19,857 nt of DNA from Planctomycetaceae bacterium (GTDB taxonomy: Bacteria > Planctomycetota > Planctomycetia > Pirellulales > Thermoguttaceae). The notes under the pieces are model-generated. The model was not told the origin of the DNA and did no database searches. It was given only the letters and a program-made list of their open reading frames with translations. A program made the position numbers and the translations under genes. This document shows positions 15,402 to 19,857 of the stretch, one piece after another (the stretch's first letter is position 1; each line of letters opens with the position of its first letter). The stretch is taken from assembly GCA_031287585.1 (NCBI GenBank), contig JAITST010000241.1:1-19857 (forward strand). Direction: 5' to 3'.

Positions 15402-16137
15402 TTAATTGGACATTTTGGAAAAAACTATCGGTATAACAATGGGCATTTCACTCGGAATATCCATCGTTACAACAATGCTCGGTTTCAGTGCCGGATCATC
15501 AATCCATTCATTAGGAATAAATTTGACGCGAATCTCTTTGTCGGTTATCTTTTCGACTTCAAATGCGGATGAGGAACTCGTGACGGAGGCAATCGCAATG
15601 TTTCCATCGGCTTCACGTGAGAGCAATTTAACGGCTTTAACTTCCTCAACATTTTTGACGAATTCTAAAACCTCCGGCTCAAAGTCAAACGGTGATTTTA
15701 TTTTACCATGAACATTTACCTTAAAAAAGAGGGGGAGTGTTTTTCCTTCAACGTTATAAAAAACGGCAAAATTTGTATCCGCCGCGCCGCGAGTTTCCGA
15801 CACATTCCAACGGCAGTGAAGCGTTACACTTTCAGCGGGCTGTACAGGTTCGGACGGAATATCAACGCTAGCGCAAGTACAACTTCGTACTGAGTGAGTC
15901 ATTTGCACTGGATTTGCCGAATCGTTGGTTACTACGACATCTACGTCAATGGTTCCACTCTCTATTTCGCCAATATCAACAGTTTTGTTGGGTAATTCCC
16001 CCTGTTCAACGTATGTCATGCCCGGTATGTCTTTCACGGTGTCACCGGAATGTCTCAAAAAATAATCAACGGCGATAAACGTAACGGAAACCGCAAAAAA
16101 AAGCGAGTGATGTACACAACAATATTTTATTTTTCAT
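15402..16137 (-). CDS. DUF1573 domain protein, signal-anchor frameshifted at an 8-base homopolymer
   Basis: DUF1573 is a widespread immunoglobulin-like domain of extracytoplasmic proteins, abundant in Planctomycetota and Bacteroidota; its function is unknown. The domain is clear: VDIGEIESGTIDVDVVVTND, then PVQMTHSVRSCTCASVDIP, where the S-C-T-C pair fits the family's conserved cysteine region, and a second Ig-like half ends in MPIVIPIVFSKMSN. The intact frame begins only with TTG at 16058 and lacks any export signal. Upstream, ATG 16137 preceded by AAGGA encodes MKNKILLCTSLAFF, then shifts frame at a run of eight T (16095-16102). Removing one T joins it to AVSVTFIAVDYFLRHSGDTV, giving a 244-aa protein with a proper N-terminal membrane segment. 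So the gene is either frameshifted, mis-sequenced by one base, or subject to slippage. A start at 16058 would give 218 aa without a signal. Confidence 0.8.
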
Positions 16138-16335
16138 AATCCTTCACCTGTATTTTTTATTAGACCTGCTCCATAACCCTAAATACTTCTTTCTGCGTTA
16201 CATACTGACGCGATGGTGATCAGGTGGCGGGGAAACCACTGACTGCGGGAGACTGAACGGATGGCGGAACCATTCACAATAAAATGAGTTTTTTTACCCA
16301 CTAATTTTGACGGAGAACCGAAAATTTGATAAAAC
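16138..16335. other. Upstream region of the DUF1573 gene with small hairpins
   Basis: No gene was found. TCAGGTGG and CCACTGA (16219-16241) pair around CGGGGAAA with one bulge, and ATGG/CCAT (about 16261-16273) forms a second short stem. Both share a GGxGG-CGGxAA-CCA theme. This could be leader RNA structure, but it matches no riboswitch I know. The promoter of the DUF1573 transcript should lie here but no good -35/-10 pair was seen. Confidence 0.35.
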
Positions 16336-16428
16336 TTATTTCTTTACAAACGAAAACACAATGAAAAGGATTATCAAACCGGCAATCATAAATACAAGAT
16401 TCAAACCAATCATCATTTTGCCTCGCAT
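16336..16428 (-). CDS. Very small single-span membrane protein (26-30 aa), candidate
   Basis: A 30-codon frame starts at ATG 16428 (MRGKMMIGLNLVFMIAGLII, then LFIVFSFVKK and TAA). An inner ATG at 16416 is a better start because GAGG lies 6 nt upstream, giving 26 aa. Almost the whole peptide is one hydrophobic helix with a basic end, as expected of a small membrane protein. It lies 24 nt after the stop of another tiny membrane ORF, in the same frame, so the two may be co-translated. No known family is recognised. It could still be a chance frame. Confidence 0.35.
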   Translation of the reverse strand: MRGKMMIGLNLVFMIAGLIILFIVFSFVKK

Positions 16429-16452
16429 TACCAACGTAAAAGTAACTATTGT

Positions 16453-16596
16453 TCACCTCTCGTCATCGTCATCATCTTTTTTCGAGGATTTACCAGCCGC
16501 GGTAGCATACAACCACAAAGCCGCTCCGCCGATGCACAAAAACCAAAAAGCCATCGACCCGCCCGCCAAAATAACAAACCAATCAAACATGCTCAT
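16453..16596 (-). CDS. Small single-span membrane protein with acidic tail (47 aa)
   Basis: ATG 16596 starts MSMFDWFVILAGGSMAFWFL, which continues as CIGGAALWLYATAAG and ends with KSSKKDDDDDER. One hydrophobic helix (about residues 6-33) is followed by a lysine pair and five aspartates, a composition unlikely to arise by chance. A longer frame runs upstream to 16728, but it crosses the hairpin cluster and its added residues look non-coding, so the internal start is preferred. There is no clear Shine-Dalgarno site. The function is unknown. It is followed closely by a second hydrophobic micro-ORF. Confidence 0.5.
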   Translation of the reverse strand: MSMFDWFVILAGGSMAFWFLCIGGAALWLYATAAGKSSKKDDDDDER

Positions 16597-16694
16597 AATA
16601 GTTGACGAAGTAAAACTCAAAATGACAACGCTAACAATCAAGTAAGACAGACAATTATAACAGGTTAGACAGAAAATGATAGTACGGAGGTGAT

Positions 16695-16894
16695 TACCCC
16701 GTAAGGGGTAAAATTTCGATAACCCCATGCGCTAGCATGGGGTAAGTACCGTCCAACAAACCAACCACGCAAGGGGTTGAACAAAGTGTTATCATCTGCG
16801 ACGGTTCTTGTTGACCCCATTACGGGGTTCTGGTATTAGTGGCGGCTACCCCGTGCTGCCGCACGGGGTTATCGAGATTTAGCCCCTACGGGGC
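16695..16894. repeat. Cluster of five GC-rich REP-like hairpins
   Basis: Five short palindromes with a CCCC/GGGG core lie within 200 bp: TACCCC-gtaa-GGGGTA (16695-16710), ACCCCATGC-gcta-GCATGGGGT (16722-16743), ACCCC-attac-GGGGT (16814-16828), ACCCCGTGC-tgcc-GCACGGGGT (16848-16869) and GCCCC-tac-GGGGC (16882-16894). Two have perfect 9-bp stems with different sequences, so the structure is conserved more than the bases. This is typical of REP/BIME-type intergenic repeats. They lie 87 bp beyond the stop of the phosphatase gene, on the 3' side of its transcript, and may stabilise or end it. Confidence 0.7.
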
Positions 16895-16980
16895 AAGGAT
16901 GCAGAAACGCTATGTATAACGGTTCTACAAATTTCAGCCGTGTTCGGTATATTTCGGGGCTGTTGTTCTAACAATTTTAA

Positions 16981-18585
16981 TCACGTCGTTGGTTTGAACA
17001 CCAGTACCGTTATGTCGTCGGATTGGTCTCTACCTTGTGCGAAGTTGTGTACTGTTGCTATTATTTTGTTTAGGACAGAATTGGCGGTTTGTTCGTTTGA
17101 TAGTTCAGTTACCAAGTTTCGTAGTCTGGCTTCTCCGAATAGTGAACCGTCGGTTGCCATCGCTTCGGTTACGCCGTCTGTATATGCTATCAGCACGTCA
17201 TCCTTTTCTAACTGCAACTCGTGTAAGTCGAATTTTATCCCTTCAAAAACTCCAACTAGCGGGTTCGTTGCCTTCGGCAGATACGCCACCGTTCCGTTAG
17301 CGCAGCGTAGAATCGGCGGATTGTGTCCGCCGTTACAGTATGTGAGCGTCTTTTGTTTACTATCGTAAATTCCGATCCATAATGTTACGAACGTATTGTC
17401 GGGATTCGCCGCGGATGAGTTATCGTTTACCCACGAGATTAGTTCGTTGAGCGGTAATTTTAGCCGCAGACCAGAACGCAGCAACGTTAGAGTTGCCGAC
17501 ATAACCAACGCCGCCGGCATTCCTTTGCCCGACACGTCACCAATTGCCAAAAAGATTCGATTTTCGTCGAGTACGATGTAGTCGAATAAGTCGCCCGCCG
17601 CGTCTCTCGCCGGTACGACTTCTGCGGCGATGTCGGCGGCGAAATTACTTGTGAACGCGGTTTGTAGAAGCGATTGTTGTATCTCACCCGCGATACGTAA
17701 TTCACTCTCAACGCGTTCTTTTTGCTGCGTAATCGTTTTCAGCCGTTCCAAATACGCGACCAACTCCGATTGCATTATGTCGATATTTGTTGCTAACAAT
17801 GTGGATTCATTACGATTGTTTTCTGACATGTTGAGCATTGTTACCGGCAATCGCGTGTCCGCCGAGAATTTTGATTTACGTAGGCGAACCATAAAATCGC
17901 TTAATTTACGTATCGGTTGTGAAATCTGGCTCGCAAGCAACCATCCGGCGGCTGCGGTCACGAGAAACGAAATGGCAGATATTCCCAAGAATGTCATAAG
18001 GGCATGATATCTGGCTTGCTGGACGTAGTCGATTCTCAAGTCAGCACCGAGTACGTAATAGTTTCCTTTTATTGTTTTGCGGCGCAAGTATGAACTACGC
18101 ATATAACCGTAATCGTCTTTGCCTTCCGTGAATTGTGTGTCGCCGCCATTTTCCAGTACATTGACGATGTTTTGAAATGGGTGAACATATTCTACATATA
18201 CCGCGTGTTTGATGTCACCTTCCCTCGCTTCGCCGGACGCTATGACGAAGAAGATTTTGCCGTTGTCTTTGTCTCTGACGACAATGTAGAGGTATGTCAT
18301 ACCGGAATTTTTTTGGAATAACAAGACCGAATTGACCACCGCATTTTTCTCCTCGTCTGTAATCGGTTCCTTGTCGATGCAACGGTCAATGAAGTCGGGC
18401 GGGATGAGTTGGTCGATTGTTACAGCCGCGAGCAGCAACCGTTCGTTAATGTTGTCAACGATTGCGATACAGGTAGTGGTGTAACCTCGGTACACACATA
18501 AAAATGAACAGACAAGACTGATTGTCAGAAATGCCAACATTATTCTGCTGCGGACGGATAGTTTTTGGATGCTGAATTTTAACAT
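16981..18585 (-). CDS. Membrane sensor PP2C-type serine phosphatase (RsbU/SpoIIE family, 534 aa)
   Basis: Such proteins sense an external signal and dephosphorylate an anti-sigma-antagonist (STAS) protein in partner switching. Residues 15-37 and about 196-217 are membrane helices enclosing a ~155-residue extracytoplasmic sensor of Cache-like character (YLYIVVRDKDNGKIFFVIAS, later GNYYVLGADLRIDY). A HAMP-like linker follows (SQISQPIRKLSDFMVRLRKS), then a coiled-coil (about 265-305) typical of this family (RIAGEIQQSLLQ). The PP2C domain spans about 310-534. Metal-binding aspartates are present: AGDLFDY (D332), GDVSGKG (D350), TDGVTEA (D470) and DDITVLV (D523/D524). ATG 18585 is the start. The length is normal and nothing is missing. 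No RsbV/RsbW homologue or sigma factor is nearby, so the target is unknown. Confidence 0.93.
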   Translation of the reverse strand: MLKFSIQKLSVRSRIMLAFLTISLVCSFLCVYRGYTTTCIAIVDNINERLLLAAVTIDQLIPPDFIDRCIDKEPITDEEKNAVVNSVLLFQKNSGMTYLYIVVRDKDNGKIFFVIASGEAREGDIKHAVYVEYVHPFQNIVNVLENGGDTQFTEGKDDYGYMRSSYLRRKTIKGNYYVLGADLRIDYVQQARYHALMTFLGISAISFLVTAAAGWLLASQISQPIRKLSDFMVRLRKSKFSADTRLPVTMLNMSENNRNESTLLATNIDIMQSELVAYLERLKTITQQKERVESELRIAGEIQQSLLQTAFTSNFAADIAAEVVPARDAAGDLFDYIVLDENRIFLAIGDVSGKGMPAALVMSATLTLLRSGLRLKLPLNELISWVNDNSSAANPDNTFVTLWIGIYDSKQKTLTYCNGGHNPPILRCANGTVAYLPKATNPLVGVFEGIKFDLHELQLEKDDVLIAYTDGVTEAMATDGSLFGEARLRNLVTELSNEQTANSVLNKIIATVHNFAQGRDQSDDITVLVFKPTT

Positions 18586-18621
18586 TCGCGGATTTTAGTA
18601 TTGAACACCAGAACAACTCTG

Positions 18622-18627
18622 ATTATA
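18622..18627 (-). promoter_or_regulatory. Candidate -10 element of the phosphatase gene
   Basis: On the minus strand TATAAT stands 36 bp before ATG 18585. The hexamer at the expected -35 distance (TCGTTG) is poor, so it is only a partial promoter match. Confidence 0.3.
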
Positions 18628-18690
18628 GATTATGAAATACAACGCAACGACAAGTTGTACCACAAACAAAGTTGCCCGGCAAGATGGCAT

Positions 18691-18716
18691 GAGAAAATAC
18701 ACTCTCGATAGGGTGT
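18691..18716 (-). terminator. Hairpin terminator candidate for the DUF1559 gene
   Basis: On the minus strand ACACCCT-ATCG-AGAGTGT (18716-18699, one G-U pair) is followed by ATTTTCTC. Stem, tetraloop and T-rich tail fit an intrinsic terminator placed between the DUF1559 gene and the phosphatase gene. Confidence 0.45.
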
Positions 18717-18759
18717 GTAAACTTTAGTGGGGGATTTTATTTTCGATTAAATACAATAA

Positions 18760-18845
18760 TTAACCAGTCGAGTAGTCGAGGGGGACTTGCAGATTTCCCA
18801 CATCCGGCTTACATTGATGTACTCACTTCCAGCATTCACGGCATT
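18760..18845 (-). mobile_element. Probable group II intron 3'-end remnant (domain V-like)
   Basis: On the minus strand 18810-18781 reads as a domain V-like hairpin: AAGCCGGATG, then TGG, a GAAA tetraloop, then TCTGCAAGTCC. Domain V of group II introns has an AGC triad at the base of the 5' strand, a GAAA-type tetraloop and a two-base bulge, and all can be matched here. The 3' base of the stem has changed (TCCCCC where TCCGGT would pair), so it is degraded. The following CTCGACTACTCGACTGG resembles the tail I associate with such introns. No reverse transcriptase or other intron part is present, so it is a scar. The assignment rests on remembered consensus. Confidence 0.4.
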
Positions 18846-18909
18846 CCTTTGAAGGTGGTTTTTACTGCATAAAATTTACCTGTACTTCTAACCGTGACAA
18901 GTAAGTAAT

Positions 18910-19857
18910 TTATGGAGACGCACTTTCGCCGCCGCCTCTGGTTGATAACGCCTTCAGCAGATTCACATCAAGCGTCTCCGATAGAAAACGTACCGAACCG
19001 TCACCGAAAGTGAAATTTGCTCCGCCGGGATGTTCGCTCGAAAAACCGTGCGGACTGCCGTTCTTTTTGCCAAGCGGTTTGCCTTCCGCATCATTCGTTG
19101 AACCGACCAGCAGTGCCGGAAAACAACCGTCATCCGGCGGCATACCGACCCAGGTTTGCAATCCGACATTACTAGTCCGCTCACCAATGAACAGTGTATT
19201 GCTCAATCCGTCCGTTATTGCGGCAAGATTGAGACAACTGTTATGATAAAACACGCCGTCGGTCTTAAAAATTGTATGCGGATTGTCTTCAGCAAATTGT
19301 TCCGCTTCGTCAGAATCAAATGTTCCGAAGTTTACGATATAGTTTGCCAAAGCGAATTTCATTTCGTGAAATTCTCCTTCCTCTCCTTCACTCTCTTCGT
19401 GTTCGTGTCCGTGTTGTTCTTCAAACTCTTCTATTGTGAACGTCCTATTTGACGGCGAAGAGTCTGACGGACAACGAAATAGTTTCAATACTGTTTTTCG
19501 TGCCTGTTCATTTTCATCTGCGGTAATCGGCAAATTGTAATGAACTAAATTATTCTGGACATTGCTCTGTTCGGCAAACGGCAGAATTGCCGTCCCCCAC
19601 GACCAGCCGGGGTTTCCGAGCGGTGCGGGACGGTTCTGCGCATCATATCCGAACCACGCAGCCGGTAAAGCATTGTGTACATCGTGATAGTTGTGCATCG
19701 CAAGTCCCAACTGTTTCAGATTATTGGAACACTGCATACGCCGTGCCGCTTCCCGCGCCGCCTGAACCGCGGGCAACAGCAGCGCGATTAGAACACCGAT
19801 TATCGCGATAACTACTAAAAGTTCTACAAGAGTGAACGCTTTGAATTTACTATGAAG
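18910..19857 (-). CDS. DUF1559 pseudopilin-like protein (partial at the right edge)
   Basis: DUF1559 proteins with type IV pilin-like leaders are strongly expanded in Planctomycetota; they are exported and processed like pseudopilins and their function is unknown. The frame is open to base 19857, so the first few residues are outside the window. The visible leader is KFKAFTLVELLVVIAIIGVL followed by IALLLPAVQAAREAARRMQC. The residue before the cleavage-site F is Ala rather than the usual Gly. The C-terminus has the H-x9-DG signature (HPGGANFTFGDGS), then VRFLSETLDVNLLKALSTRGG. An insert around residues 125-150 of the visible frame is rich in Glu and His (EEFEEQHGHEHEESEGEEGE), which is atypical. 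A shorter reading from a later start would lose the leader and is rejected. Confidence 0.93.
   Translation of the reverse strand, partial: LHSKFKAFTLVELLVVIAIIGVLIALLLPAVQAAREAARRMQCSNNLKQLGLAMHNYHDVHNALPAAWFGYDAQNRPAPLGNPGWSWGTAILPFAEQSNVQNNLVHYNLPITADENEQARKTVLKLFRCPSDSSPSNRTFTIEEFEEQHGHEHEESEGEEGEFHEMKFALANYIVNFGTFDSDEAEQFAEDNPHTIFKTDGVFYHNSCLNLAAITDGLSNTLFIGERTSNVGLQTWVGMPPDDGCFPALLVGSTNDAEGKPLGKKNGSPHGFSSEHPGGANFTFGDGSVRFLSETLDVNLLKALSTRGGGESASP

Noticed and set aside
16210..16280. Small hairpins with GGTGGCGGGGAAACCAC upstream of the DUF1573 gene, considered as a cobalamin or other riboswitch
   Set aside because: The GGTGGC piece recalls part of a B12 motif, but the conserved B12 box and overall fold are absent and the downstream gene has no cobalamin link.

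Overview
The window looks like chromosome from a member of the Planctomycetota, probably a lineage with moderate GC (mid-40s percent by eye). The main evidence is the DUF1559 pseudopilin-like protein at the right edge, with its FTLVELLVVIAIIGVLIALL leader and H-x9-DG tail. A long lipoprotein-type TolC relative opening with a GC-TPxHYRKxADRE motif, a DUF1573 protein, a lone large flagellin and the sparse Shine-Dalgarno sites agree with this. No tRNA, rRNA, CRISPR array, phage gene or intact transposase was seen.

Layout, left to right. Positions 1-267 (minus) hold the start of a secreted protein that runs off the edge. Positions 364-860 (minus) are a decayed glycoside hydrolase family 92 (GH92) fragment that begins directly after the stop codon of a giant flagellin (861-5414, 1517 aa). 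Positions 5415-6461 carry no convincing gene but a dense set of repeats: a 106-bp MITE-like element with perfect 15-bp terminal inverted repeats and a possible CAATA duplication, a ~170-bp imperfect palindrome, and a cluster of short REP-like hairpins. Positions 6462-9536 (minus) encode one TolC-family outer-membrane lipoprotein cut in two by a single in-frame TAA. A divergent 329-bp region with a good sigma-70-like promoter leads to a membrane-anchored coiled-coil protein (9866-10978, plus).

Positions 11016-16137 form a run of minus-strand envelope genes, in transcription order: a DUF1573 protein whose signal segment is shifted out of frame by an 8-base homopolymer, a cysteine-rich exported protein 28 bp behind it, a LolA-like exported protein with a C-terminal anchor, LemA, and an MsbA-type ABC exporter. 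Upstream of that run are two tiny single-membrane-span ORFs (16336-16596) and a 200-bp cluster of five GC-rich hairpins (16695-16894). Next come a Cache/HAMP-like/PP2C (RsbU-type) phosphatase (16981-18585), a ~324-bp gap with a probable group II intron domain V remnant and a terminator, and the partial DUF1559 gene.

How the genes fit together: nearly everything is envelope or surface biology (flagellar filament, efflux-type channel, exporter, lipoprotein-like and cysteine-rich exported proteins, pseudopilin). The phosphatase is the only clear regulator and no partner switch gene lies beside it. The window also shows decay and mobility: a broken glycosidase, an interrupted TolC gene, a frameshifted DUF1573 gene, MITE-like and REP-like repeats and an intron relic. 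I do not see a clear new defence or biosynthetic system. The least explained items are the modular giant flagellin, the DUF1573/Cys-rich pair and the palindromic elements.
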